Part shown: positions 40,280-48,055 of the stretch, in pieces
Numbering within the stretch: the stretch's first letter is position 1
How the letters are laid out: each line of letters starts with the position of its first letter
Source: JANPPS01 sp043758105
GTDB taxonomy: Bacteria; Pseudomonadota; Alphaproteobacteria; Acetobacterales; Acetobacteraceae
DNA length: 48,055 nt
Assembly: GCA_043758105.1 (NCBI GenBank)
Contig: JAYVOF010000216.1
Location: 1-48,055, forward strand
Reading direction: 5' to 3'
Notes under the pieces: generated by a model
Told to the model about the DNA's origin: nothing
Seen by the model: only the letters and a program-made list of their open reading frames with translations
Database searches by the model: none
Translations under genes and position numbers: made by a program

Positions 40280-41263
40280 ATGCCCACAGCTCTCGTAACC
40301 GGCGTCACGGGTCAGGACGGCGCGTATCTCACGCAATTGCTGTTGAGCAAGGGATACACCGTCATCGGCCTGATGCGCCGCTCCGCCTCATCGGACGTGA
40401 TCGGGGAGCGGCTGCGCTGGCTGGGCGTGCTCGATCATGTGCAGCTGGTGGACGGCAACCTCACGGATCTCAGCAGCCTGATCCGCATCATCCAGGAGCA
40501 TAAGCCGGACGAGGTGTATAACCTCGCCGCACAATCCTTCGTGGCCGCCTCGTGGCAACAGCCGTTGCTGACCGGGACCGTGACGGCCTTGGGCGCGGGC
40601 AACGTGCTGGAGGCCGTGCGTATCGCCCGGCCCGAAGCACGGTTCTATCAGGCGTCGTCCAGCGAGATGTTCGGCCTCATCCAGGAGCCGGTGCAGTCCG
40701 AGCGCACGCCATTCTATCCGCGCAGCCCCTATGGCGTGGCGAAGCTGTATGCCCATTGGATGACGGTGAACTACCGCGAAAGCTTCGGCCTGCACGCCAG
40801 CTCCGGCATCCTGTTCAACCACGAGAGCCCGCTGCGCGGCATCGAGTTCGTGACCCGCAAAGTGACGGACGGGGTGGCGCGTATCAAGCTCGGCCTCGCC
40901 GACCACCTGCCGCTCGGCAATCTGGAGGCGACGCGCGACTGGGGCCATGCGCGCGATTATGTGCGCGCCATGCACATGATGCTGCAGCAGGACCGCGCGG
41001 ACGACTACGTGATCGCGACCGGCGTCACCACCAGCATCCGCGAGCTGTGCCGCATCGCATTCGACCATGTGGGTCTGAAGTATCAGGACTATGTCCGCGT
41101 GGACCCGAAATTCCTACGCCCGGCCGAGGTCGAGGTCTTGCTGGGCGACAGCAGCAAGGCCAAGCAGCAGCTGGGCTGGTCGCCCGAGGTATCGTTGGCG
41201 GAGATGGTGGCGGAAATGGTGGACGCGGACCTCGCCCGGCACCGCGCCCGGATGGCACGCTAG
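40280..41263 (+). CDS. gmd: GDP-mannose 4,6-dehydratase
   Basis: The 327-residue protein is an extended SDR with the dinucleotide motif TGVTGQDGAYL, GLMRRSAS, NLAAQSFVAASWQQP, the catalytic SSSEMFG and YGVAKLYAHW (Tyr-Lys), and NHESPLRGIEFVTRKV, all typical of Gmd. It converts GDP-D-mannose to GDP-4-keto-6-deoxy-D-mannose in the cytosol. AAGGAA precedes ATG 40280. The next gene, 6 bases on, encodes a reductase of the Rmd type, so the pair would give GDP-D-rhamnose or a related 6-deoxyhexose for surface glycans. Confidence 0.95.
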   Translation: MPTALVTGVTGQDGAYLTQLLLSKGYTVIGLMRRSASSDVIGERLRWLGVLDHVQLVDGNLTDLSSLIRIIQEHKPDEVYNLAAQSFVAASWQQPLLTGTVTALGAGNVLEAVRIARPEARFYQASSSEMFGLIQEPVQSERTPFYPRSPYGVAKLYAHWMTVNYRESFGLHASSGILFNHESPLRGIEFVTRKVTDGVARIKLGLADHLPLGNLEATRDWGHARDYVRAMHMMLQQDRADDYVIATGVTTSIRELCRIAFDHVGLKYQDYVRVDPKFLRPAEVEVLLGDSSKAKQQLGWSPEVSLAEMVAEMVDADLARHRARMAR

Positions 41264-41269
41264 CGGCGC

Positions 41270-42178
41270 ATGACCCCACGCCGCATCTTGGTAACGGGGG
41301 CGGGCGGTTTCGTCGGCGGACATCTGCTGCCGGCGTTGTATCGCGCGTTCCCCGATGCCGCCATCGCCGGCCTGGTCGCGGACGTGACGGACCGGGCGGC
41401 GGTCACGACGGAAATCGCGGACGGGCGTCCGGACGCGGTGGTGCATTTGGCCGCCATCTCCGCCGTGCCGGCCGCGCGCGACGATCCCGGCCAGGCCTGG
41501 ACGGTGAATTTGGGCGGCACGCTGAACGTGGCCCGCGCCATCACCGCCCACGCCCCCGCCTGCACGTTGCTGTTCGTGAGCACGGCCGACCTTTATGGTG
41601 CCACCTTCCAGGGCGGCGCGGCGCTCACGGAAGACGCGCTGTTGGCCCCGCTCAACACCTATGCCGCCACCAAGGCGGCGGCGGATTTGGCGTTGGGCGC
41701 CATGGCGGCGGAGGGGTTACGCGTCATCCGCGCCCGCCCGTTCAACCACACTGGGCCCGGCCAGTCCGACGCGTTCGTGGTGCCCGCCTTCGCCCGCCAG
41801 GTCGCCCGGATCGCCGCTGGGCTGCAGCCGCCGGTGATGCATGTGGGCTCGCTGACGCCGATGCGGGACTTCCTGGATGTGCGGGACGTGTGCGCGGCCT
41901 ATGCCGCCTGCCTCGCCCATGACCTGCCGCCCGGCACGGTGCTGAACCTCGCATCGGGCGTGCCGCGCCGGGTGGGGGACGTGCTCGCGGCGCTGATGGC
42001 GGAAGCCGGGATTGACGCGGAAATCCGCACCGAACCGACGCGGCTGCGCCCGACCGACATCGCGTCCGCGATCGGCGACTCCCGCCGGGCGCAGCGTCTG
42101 TTGGGCTGGGCCCCCATGATCCCGTGGGCGCAGACGTTGCACGACGTGCTGGAGGATTGGCAGGCCCGGGTTCGATGA
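41270..42178 (+). CDS. rmd: NAD-dependent epimerase/reductase, GDP-6-deoxy-D-mannose reductase type
   Basis: The 302-residue extended SDR has ILVTGAGGFVGGHLLPAL, HLAAISAVPAARDDP, the catalytic STADLYG and YAATKAAAD (Tyr-Lys), and RPFNHTGPGQSDAFVVP, the phrase typical of Rmd proteins. With Gmd it would reduce the 4-keto intermediate to GDP-D-rhamnose. A GDP-sugar 4-epimerase or another 4-reductase is possible, since these subfamilies are close. It starts 6 bases after gmd, and its TGA overlaps the next gene's ATG (ATGA). Confidence 0.8.
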   Translation: MTPRRILVTGAGGFVGGHLLPALYRAFPDAAIAGLVADVTDRAAVTTEIADGRPDAVVHLAAISAVPAARDDPGQAWTVNLGGTLNVARAITAHAPACTLLFVSTADLYGATFQGGAALTEDALLAPLNTYAATKAAADLALGAMAAEGLRVIRARPFNHTGPGQSDAFVVPAFARQVARIAAGLQPPVMHVGSLTPMRDFLDVRDVCAAYAACLAHDLPPGTVLNLASGVPRRVGDVLAALMAEAGIDAEIRTEPTRLRPTDIASAIGDSRRAQRLLGWAPMIPWAQTLHDVLEDWQARVR

Positions 42179-43632
42179 TGTCCGCCCTGCGTCACCCGGT
42201 CAGGGTCGGATGTGCGGTGCTGACCGCGCTTTACGTGGTTTATTACTTCGGCAACCCGTTTCTGCCCGGGGCCAACCCGGCCGCGCCGCTGGGATGGTGG
42301 GGATGGTCGGACCAGGCATTCACGCTCGAAAGCGCACGCGCGTTGATCCGTCTGAATTTCTCGCCGGCGCATCACTGGTATCCCCTGGGCTATCCGATCC
42401 TCGGGGCGCCCTTCGTGCGATGGAGCCCGGCGCATCCCTTCGTGTTGGTCAACCTCGGTTGCCTGCTGGCGGCCTTCGCCGGCTTCGTGGCTTTTGCGCG
42501 GCGGGCCAGCGTGACGTCCGGGTGGGCGACGCTGATTTTCGTCGGCACCGCCGGTAGCCGGGCCGCGATGATGCAGTGGGTCGTGCCCTGGAACACCACT
42601 CCGGTCGCCGCGCTGATTTGGCTGCTGCTCGCCACCGTGGCCGGGCAACAGGCGGGCCGGCACCGGCCGGGGCTGATTGGGCTGATGGCGGCGGCGATCC
42701 CGCTGTGCCGTCCGACCGATGCGCTGGTGGCCTTGCTCTGCGCCGCGGTGGCGCTGGCGTCCCGTCCGTCACGGCAGGACGCCGGGCGGATGGCACTCGG
42801 TGGCGCGGCGGTGCTGATTCCCTATGCTGGGCTGCACGTGGCGATCTATGGCGTGCACCTCAGCCCCTACATGACGCACTCGGCGGAGATCGGGTTCAGC
42901 CTGTATGGCCTCGGTTGGAAGGCCAGTACTCTGCTGCTCGACCCATCGGCATGGTATTTGGACGGGGTGGGCCTGCTGCGGGCGGCGCCCTATCTGGCGC
43001 TGGTGCCGGCGGGAATGCTGATTGCGGCCGTCCAGCGCGGGCCGGCGCGGCTGCTTGCAGCGGCCATGCTGGTCCATATCGTGCTGTATGTGTCGTATAT
43101 CGACCTGCTGCCGACCGGGCTGTGGCGATACCTCAACGTGCATTATTTTACGTGGGTAGTGCCGGGTGGCGGCCTGCTGGCGTGGATCGCGATGCGGGAG
43201 ATTCTGCGGGGGCGGCGCGGGGCGTGGTTCCCGCTGGCACCGTCCGCGCTCGCCGTCTCTGCGGCCGCGCTCTGCATCACCGTGGTGCCGGTGCCCGTCC
43301 CCGCGACCGGCCCGGCCCGCATGTTGTTTTATCCCGGTGCGCCGCCCGGATTCGACGCCGCCTATTTTCGCCCTCTCGTCGTACGGGATGACCGCGGCCC
43401 CTTGGCGAATATCTACGACATACGGGCGTTTCCGGTGCCGGGCGGAATGCGGCTCGTGGCGCTGCGGCGGGATTTCGCCGGCGACGTCATATGGGAGGCA
43501 GCGCCGCCGGGCTGGTCCGCAGCTGGCCCGCCGGAGCGATTCGCGGCCGGTTTCCGCCTAGGTTGGCCGTGCTGGCTGCTGCCCTGCAGACGGGTGCCGA
43601 ACCCGCTGATGCCGCCCGCGCCGCTGCCGTGA
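42175..43632 (+). CDS. Polytopic membrane protein, possible GT-C glycosyltransferase
   Basis: The 485-residue protein has about ten to twelve hydrophobic segments, an N-terminal periplasmic loop with WGWSDQAFTLESARAL and HHWYPLGYPILGAPF, and a C-terminal soluble tail of about 90 residues (IYDIRAFPVPGGMRLVAL). Acidic residues in the first loop are reminiscent of GT-C enzymes, but I cannot assign a family. The gene is coupled to rmd by ATGA (start 42175, or 42178), so it probably acts in assembly or export of the glycan made from GDP-6-deoxyhexose. The 3' end is unusually Pro/Arg-rich. Confidence 0.7.
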   Translation: MMSALRHPVRVGCAVLTALYVVYYFGNPFLPGANPAAPLGWWGWSDQAFTLESARALIRLNFSPAHHWYPLGYPILGAPFVRWSPAHPFVLVNLGCLLAAFAGFVAFARRASVTSGWATLIFVGTAGSRAAMMQWVVPWNTTPVAALIWLLLATVAGQQAGRHRPGLIGLMAAAIPLCRPTDALVALLCAAVALASRPSRQDAGRMALGGAAVLIPYAGLHVAIYGVHLSPYMTHSAEIGFSLYGLGWKASTLLLDPSAWYLDGVGLLRAAPYLALVPAGMLIAAVQRGPARLLAAAMLVHIVLYVSYIDLLPTGLWRYLNVHYFTWVVPGGGLLAWIAMREILRGRRGAWFPLAPSALAVSAAALCITVVPVPVPATGPARMLFYPGAPPGFDAAYFRPLVVRDDRGPLANIYDIRAFPVPGGMRLVALRRDFAGDVIWEAAPPGWSAAGPPERFAAGFRLGWPCWLLPCRRVPNPLMPPAPLP

Positions 43633-43680
43633 TCCCGTCACAGGAGTGTCGCACGAACCCGTGACACTGGGGCGAGTTGT

Positions 43681-45408
43681 GTGTCCATGCACTACGTCGC
43701 GCTCGCCACCGATTACGACGGCACCATCGCGCATGACGGCATGGTGGACCCTCCCACGCTGGATGCGCTGCAGCGATTACGAATGAGTGGCCGCAAGCTC
43801 ATCCTGGTGACCGGGCGCGAACTGGACGATTTGCGCCGGGTAACGCCGGACTTGGACGTGTTCGACTGGATCGTGGCCGAGAACGGCGCGCTGCTGTACA
43901 GCCCGGCGACCCGTGAGGAGCGGCTGCTCGCCCCCGCGCCGCCCGCCGCCTTCGTGGCCGCGCTGGAGGACGCCGGAGTGTCCCCGCTCTCGGTCGGACG
44001 CGCCATCGTCGCCACCTGGGAGCTGAACGAGGGTAAGGTGTTGGCGGCCATCCACGCATTGGGTCTTGACCTGCAGATCACCTTCAACAAGGGCGCCGTG
44101 ATGGTGCTGCCGGGTGGAGTCAGCAAGGAGAGCGGGCTGCGGGCGGCGCTGGCCATGCTGGAAATTTCGCCGCGCAACGTCGTGGCCGTGGGGGACGCGG
44201 AGAACGACTTTGCCTTCTTCACCCTTTGCGGCATGCCGGTCGCGGTGCAGAACGCGTTGACGGTGCTGAAACAGGCGGCCATGCTGGTGACCGAGGGCGC
44301 GCGCGGCGCCGGGGTGGCGGAGTTGATCGGCCGCATGATCGCCACCGACCTTGCGGAGTTCGACCCGGCAAACCCAAGGCAGAGCGTGACGCTGGCCGAG
44401 GCGATGGAGCCCGGAGCAGAGCCCCTTTCCTATCTGCCGGCCCGCGGGGCCCTGTTGGTGGCGGGATCGAGCGGCGGTGGCAAGACCACGCTCACCACGG
44501 GATTGCTGGAACGGCTGGGTGCAGCCGGGTTCCAGGCGTTGGTGATCGACCCCGAGGGGGATTATGATGATTTCGAGGGCTGCATCTGCCTCGGCACCGC
44601 GCAGGACGCGCCGGCCGTGGATACGGTGGTCGATGTGCTGTGCAAGACGGGAACCGGCGTCTCCGTGAACCTGGTGGGGGTTAAATTGGACGATCGTCCG
44701 GCGTTCCTGGCAGCGCTGATGCCAGAGCTCGTGGCGTTACGCGCCCGCACCGGCCGTCCGCATCTGATCGTGGTGGACGAGGCGCACCATCTGTTACCCG
44801 GCGACCCCGGGGGTGCGCCGGACCCGCTGCCCCGCGCGCTTGATGGTATGATGTTCGTTACAGTCCGTCCGGAGGCGCTTGCCGCGCGCGTGGCCACCGG
44901 GGTGGAGCGTGTCCTGGCGGTGGGCGCGGAGGCGGGGCAGGCGATCGAGATTTTTTGCAGGATGGCTGGGTGGCCGGCACCCGCACGCACGGAACCGCCA
45001 CTCCTGGAGCCGGTGCCCACGGGCGAGTTGCTGACCCTGTCGCGGGCCAATGGGCTGCGGCGGATGCGGATGATCCCGGGCTGCTCCACCCTCCAGCGGC
45101 ACGTGCGCAAGTATGCCGAGGGCAATCTGGAAGATGACCAGGCGTTCTTCTTCCGGGGTCCGCACGCGGCGCTCAATCTGCGCGCTGGTAATCTGACCTT
45201 GTTTCTGCAAATGGCGGATGGGGTGGATGAGGCGACTTGGGCGTTTCATCGGGACGCGGGGGATTACTCGCGCTGGATCGGCCTGTCGATCAAGGATCGG
45301 GAGTTGGCGGAGGAGGTGGCCGCGGTCGAACGTGGCGGATTGGCATTCCCGGCAGACCGGGACGCGATCCGGGCCATGATCGAGCGGCGCTACACATCGC
45401 CCGCCTGA
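43681..45408 (+). CDS. HAD phosphatase fused to a P-loop ATPase
   Basis: The 575-residue protein has two parts. Residues 1-225 are a Cof-type HAD hydrolase: TDYDGTIAHDG (D11, D13), ILVTGRELDD, and VVAVGDAENDFAFF (D172, D176), with an alpha/beta cap typical of sugar phosphatases. Residues 250-575 are a P-loop ATPase with Walker A GSSGGGKTT (262-270), ALVIDPEGDYDDF and Walker B LIVVDEAHHLL (D366, E367), resembling the HerA/DUF87 group. GTG 43681 and ATG 43687 are both plausible starts. It follows the glycan genes by 48 bases. A sugar-phosphate phosphatase with ATP-driven partner or regulatory function is inferred; the joint role is unknown. Confidence 0.85.
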   Translation: MSMHYVALATDYDGTIAHDGMVDPPTLDALQRLRMSGRKLILVTGRELDDLRRVTPDLDVFDWIVAENGALLYSPATREERLLAPAPPAAFVAALEDAGVSPLSVGRAIVATWELNEGKVLAAIHALGLDLQITFNKGAVMVLPGGVSKESGLRAALAMLEISPRNVVAVGDAENDFAFFTLCGMPVAVQNALTVLKQAAMLVTEGARGAGVAELIGRMIATDLAEFDPANPRQSVTLAEAMEPGAEPLSYLPARGALLVAGSSGGGKTTLTTGLLERLGAAGFQALVIDPEGDYDDFEGCICLGTAQDAPAVDTVVDVLCKTGTGVSVNLVGVKLDDRPAFLAALMPELVALRARTGRPHLIVVDEAHHLLPGDPGGAPDPLPRALDGMMFVTVRPEALAARVATGVERVLAVGAEAGQAIEIFCRMAGWPAPARTEPPLLEPVPTGELLTLSRANGLRRMRMIPGCSTLQRHVRKYAEGNLEDDQAFFFRGPHAALNLRAGNLTLFLQMADGVDEATWAFHRDAGDYSRWIGLSIKDRELAEEVAAVERGGLAFPADRDAIRAMIERRYTSPA

Positions 45409-45432
45409 GGCGGCTTCTTGAGCCCGGCGTCC

Positions 45433-45978
45433 TTACGGCGGCGGCGGTTCGTGGAGTTCTGGCGCTTTTACGCCGTCATACTCCAGCGTGATCACCACAC
45501 GCATCGTGCCCTCCTGGCTTTCGAACCGGCGCGGCCGTCCGTCCGCGGTGCCCACCCACAGCCGGCTGCTCGCGCTATCCGGCCCGGAGACGTCTTGCCG
45601 ATAGGTGAAAATGCGGAGCGGCCCCCCCGCGTCCGTTACGTCCGCCGCGTCGCAATGATGCGGCGGATAGCGGACCAGCCCGGCGGCCAACGCCTCGCGG
45701 TCGGACGCCGTCATCGGCAGTTTCATCCAGCGCCCGGCCCCGAGCGAGGTCGCATAGATCACGTCGTCCACGACGATCTGCTCACGCTCCATCGGCCGCC
45801 GCCGGGTCGGCGAGGTCGCGACGAGGACGGACCGGTAGTGCGGCGCAGTGCCAATGGACCGGGCCGCGTCCATGATGGCGGCACACGCGGCGTCATCCGC
45901 CACTGCCGGCAAAGGGCCCAGCACCAAGGTGAAGATAAACAGGCCGAGAGCCGGCCCTCGGCGGAGCGGACGGCTCAT
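45433..45978 (-). CDS. Small exported protein of unknown function
   Basis: The 181-residue precursor has a basic start and a signal peptide (LGLFIFTLVLGPLPAVADD). The mature part is beta-rich (REQIVVDDVIYATSLGAGRWMKLP, here residues about 64-87; RLWVGTADGRPRRFESQ; MRVVITLEYDGVKAP) and holds two cysteines. It resembles small periplasmic LolA/outer-membrane-lipoprotein-like sheets in pattern only; I do not assign a family. AGGAGA lies 8 bases before the ATG. It follows the alcohol dehydrogenase gene on the same strand but is separated from it by a strong terminator, and it is convergent with the HAD-ATPase gene (24-base gap). Confidence 0.75.
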   Translation of the reverse strand: MSRPLRRGPALGLFIFTLVLGPLPAVADDAACAAIMDAARSIGTAPHYRSVLVATSPTRRRPMEREQIVVDDVIYATSLGAGRWMKLPMTASDREALAAGLVRYPPHHCDAADVTDAGGPLRIFTYRQDVSGPDSASSRLWVGTADGRPRRFESQEGTMRVVITLEYDGVKAPELHEPPPP

Positions 45979-45999
45979 GGGTTTTCTCCTAATCGTCAG

Positions 46000-46038
46000 A
46001 AAAAGCCGGTCCCGCCCGCTGCGGCGACAGCGGGCGGG
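46000..46038 (-). terminator. Rho-independent terminator after the PQQ alcohol dehydrogenase gene
   Basis: On the minus strand a perfect 11-bp stem (CCCGCCCGCTG/CAGCGGGCGGG, 6-base loop) is followed by CCGGC and then a run of five T residues, starting 8 bases past the stop codon at 46046. This is the clearest intrinsic terminator in the window. Confidence 0.75.
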
Positions 46039-46045
46039 AGGCCGG

Positions 46046-47779
46046 TCACCGCTTGCGCACTGCGAACACCCAAACGACGCCGCCCTGTGGCACCTCGTTC
46101 CGGTAATCCGCGTTCACTTTGCCCAGGCTATCCTGCATGCGCTGGGCATCGACGCCCCAGCCGCTTTGCACCGCGATGTACTGCACCCCGTCCACCTCAT
46201 ACGACACGGGCACGCCGGTGACGCCGCTATTGGTCTTCTGCTCCCACAGGACCTTGCCGGTTTTGGCATCGAAGGCGCGGAAGTCCCGGTCGTTGGTGCC
46301 GCCCATGAACACCAAATCCCCGGCGGTTGCGAGCACCGGGCCCCAGAGCTGGCTCTTGGCGAACGGATGCGTCCAGGCCCGCTTACCGGTCGCCATGTCC
46401 CACGCCTGCAACTCGCCGATATGATCGGCATTGGGGTAGATCGTCAGGCCGATGTCCTCGAGCCCCGCGCCCAAGTAAAGCTGACCCGGCACATAGTCCA
46501 TGGCCTTACCCGACAGGGAGCCGCAGAGGTTTTCGTTGGCCGGGATATACAGCATCTTGGTCCGCGGCGAATAGGCGGCCGGCGGCCAGTCCTTACCGCC
46601 CCATAGCGACGGGCAGAAATCGACCAGCTTGTTCAGCCCGGGCTTCCGCGCCTCGTCATAGCTTGGACGCCCGGTCTTTTTATCGATCGCCGTGAACACG
46701 TTTTGCCGCACATAGGGCACGCCCGAGACGAAGCCGATGCCTTCTTCGCCACGCTCCAGCGTCCAAAGGTAGCCGTTGCGCCCGGGGTGCACCATGCCCT
46801 TCATGGTCCGTCCGTCCCGCTGCATGTCGATCAGGATCGGCGGGTCCACCTCGTCCCAGTCCCAAGAATCGTTCCAATGATACTGGTGCGCCGCCTTGAT
46901 CGCCCCGGTATCGACGTCCAGAGCGAGGACGGAGGAAGTGTTCAGGTTATCGCCCGGCCGTGCATTGCCCATCCATGGTGCCGCGTTGCCAGTGCCCCAA
47001 TAGGCCGTGCCCTCCGCCGGGTCGTAGGTCCCGGTGATCCAGATCGAGCCGCCGCCGGTCTTCCACGTGTCCCCAGTCCAGGTCTCGCTGCCACGTTCGC
47101 CGGGCTTGGGGATGGTATAGGTCCGCCAGGCTTGCTCACCCGTGTTCGCGTCGTAGGCCGCGATGAAGCCGCGCACGCCGTATTCGCCGCCCGAGCCGCC
47201 GACCATGATCTTGCCGTGCGCGACCAGCGGCGCCAGGGTCATGTAGTGGCCCTTGCGATAATCCTCGACCTCCTTGGCCCAGATCTCCTTGCCGGTCTTG
47301 GCGTCGAGCGCCACCAGGAAGTCATCGACCGTCGCCACATACACGCGGTCCCCAAGCAGTGCGACGCCACGGTTGGTCGGGTGCAATTGCGTAAGGTCTT
47401 CCGGAAGTTGACGCTTGTAGCGCCATAGCTGCTCGCCGGTTTTGGCGTCCACCGCGATCACCTGGGCCTGGGGCGTGGTGACGAACATCACGCCGTCATT
47501 GACGATCGGCGGCGATTGATGCCCCTCGAGCACGCCGGTCGAGAGCGTCCAGACCGGCACCAAATCGGCCACGTTACCGGCGTTGATTTGGTCGAGCGGG
47601 CTATAGCCCTGGCCGTCATAGGTGCCGCGATACATCAGCCAATTGCGCGGTTCCGGATGTTGCAGCCGCTGTTCGGTGACCGGGCTATAGGTTTTCACCT
47701 CGGCCAGGACCGGGCCCGGCACGCTGGCCATCCCGCCGAACGCCACGCCGGCCATTAAAAGCCTTTTGAGATTTTTCAT
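46046..47779 (-). CDS. PQQ-dependent alcohol dehydrogenase (methanol/ethanol family), lanthanide-type
   Basis: From ATG 47779 (AAGGAGG 7 bases upstream) the 577-residue precursor has a signal peptide ending PGPVLA and an eight-bladed propeller with W-motifs such as AVDAKTGEQLWRYKR, ALDAKTGKEIWAKEV and AFDAKTGKVLWEQKT. WNDSWDWDEVDPP places the catalytic Asp at D307 and a second Asp at D309; this extra Asp is the mark of lanthanide-dependent enzymes such as XoxF and PedH. The vicinal Cys-Cys usual before NRGVAL is missing (QLHPTNRGVAL). It oxidises an alcohol or aldehyde in the periplasm. No cytochrome cL gene adjoins; a Rieske protein gene lies upstream. Confidence 0.9.
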   Translation of the reverse strand: MKNLKRLLMAGVAFGGMASVPGPVLAEVKTYSPVTEQRLQHPEPRNWLMYRGTYDGQGYSPLDQINAGNVADLVPVWTLSTGVLEGHQSPPIVNDGVMFVTTPQAQVIAVDAKTGEQLWRYKRQLPEDLTQLHPTNRGVALLGDRVYVATVDDFLVALDAKTGKEIWAKEVEDYRKGHYMTLAPLVAHGKIMVGGSGGEYGVRGFIAAYDANTGEQAWRTYTIPKPGERGSETWTGDTWKTGGGSIWITGTYDPAEGTAYWGTGNAAPWMGNARPGDNLNTSSVLALDVDTGAIKAAHQYHWNDSWDWDEVDPPILIDMQRDGRTMKGMVHPGRNGYLWTLERGEEGIGFVSGVPYVRQNVFTAIDKKTGRPSYDEARKPGLNKLVDFCPSLWGGKDWPPAAYSPRTKMLYIPANENLCGSLSGKAMDYVPGQLYLGAGLEDIGLTIYPNADHIGELQAWDMATGKRAWTHPFAKSQLWGPVLATAGDLVFMGGTNDRDFRAFDAKTGKVLWEQKTNSGVTGVPVSYEVDGVQYIAVQSGWGVDAQRMQDSLGKVNADYRNEVPQGGVVWVFAVRKR

Positions 47780-47841
47780 CGCTGTTCCTCCTTTTGAAAT
47801 GTTCCGCGCCGCCTGTCTTGGTCTTGTCGCGGCCTCTTGCT

Positions 47842-48055
47842 TCAGGCGACCTGCCCTCCGACCTTGCCCACGAAGGGCTGTGCGACCTCTAGGCTGCCGT
47901 CGGCCGAGAGCCGCAGCGGCAACGGTGGCAAGCGCCGCAGCGCCGGACCACCGACCACCCGCCCGGCGGCGCGCGGATCGAACTCCGAGCCGTGGCAGGG
48001 GCAGTGCAGGATGCCCGCCTCGTGACGCCACTCCGTCACCGGGCATTGCGCGTGG
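47842..48055 (-). CDS. Rieske [2Fe-2S] protein, C-terminal part (cut by window edge)
   Basis: The last 70 codons of a gene running in from beyond the window encode HAQCPVTEWRHEAG, the end of the first Rieske motif, then HCPCHGSEFDPRAAGRVVGG, the second motif with Cys and His ligands. This is the [2Fe-2S] domain of a Rieske-type electron carrier or of a small bc1-like or oxygenase ferredoxin subunit; the N-terminus that would tell is missing. It lies 62 bases upstream of the PQQ alcohol dehydrogenase gene in the same direction, so it may pass electrons in the same pathway. Confidence 0.85.
   Translation of the reverse strand, partial: HAQCPVTEWRHEAGILHCPCHGSEFDPRAAGRVVGGPALRRLPPLPLRLSADGSLEVAQPFVGKVGGQVA

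Overview
The window reads as a high-GC alphaproteobacterial chromosome, most likely of the Acetobacteraceae/Rhodospirillales type. Supporting signs are an alphaproteobacterial LexA box (GTTC-N7-GTTC) between uvrA and ssb, a DUF815 ATPase divergent from yajC, two quinoprotein (PQQ) dehydrogenases with an OprB-type porin, several branched-chain-amino-acid-type binding proteins, and palindromic intergenic repeats. This is an inference from gene content, not a database match. Both ends cut through genes: a membrane sensor at base 1 and a Rieske protein at base 48055.

Layout. 1-2.7 kb: partial sensor, nitronate monooxygenase, a gene-poor stretch with a 27-bp tandem repeat, and a coiled-coil protein of unknown role. 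2.8-6.7 kb: a tightly coupled four-gene operon of DUF2064 transferase, polytopic glycosyltransferase, radical SAM protein and DPM1-like GT2. 6.7-14.3 kb: a CurA-like reductase, an orphan cache-domain histidine kinase, then a complete Liv-type ABC importer whose two ATPases are fused in one chain. 14.3-21.7 kb: housekeeping genes (DUF815 ATPase, yajC, sodB, a short phytoene/squalene synthase-like gene carrying a palindromic repeat in frame, an RMD1-like membrane protein, uvrA, ssb). 21.9-26.7 kb: orphan response regulator, FAH-family hydrolase, DUF429-like protein, stand-alone binding protein and alpha/beta hydrolase. 26.7-28.0 kb: an AT-richer accessory island with a 20-codon leader ORF, a Tat-like exported protein of unknown function and a 39-codon ORF. 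28.0-34.0 kb: cupin, a Tat-exported binding protein, thiolase, VOC protein, acyl-CoA dehydrogenase and an SDR gene without a canonical start codon.

34.1-39.8 kb: a His-rich PadR regulator resembling YqjI, divergent from a periplasmic sugar-oxidation cluster (sorbosone-dehydrogenase-like quinoprotein, diheme cytochrome c, Cys-rich exported protein, OprB porin, Gfo/Idh/MocA oxidoreductase). The porin would admit sugars, the quinoprotein oxidise them in the periplasm and the cytochrome carry the electrons. 40.2-45.4 kb: gmd and rmd (GDP-mannose to GDP-6-deoxy-mannose sugars), a polytopic membrane protein and a HAD-phosphatase/P-loop ATPase fusion. 45.4-48.1 kb, minus strand: Rieske protein, PQQ alcohol dehydrogenase with a lanthanide-type Asp, a strong terminator, and a small exported protein.

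At least five copies of one palindromic repeat lie between 10.9 and 18.3 kb. One is inside a coding sequence and one supplies a gene's ribosome binding site. No tRNA, rRNA, transposase or CRISPR array was seen. The best candidates for something undescribed are the glycosyltransferase/radical-SAM operon, the HAD-ATPase fusion beside gmd-rmd, the accessory island at 26.7-27.9 kb, and the ATTAG stop/start overlap at 33252.
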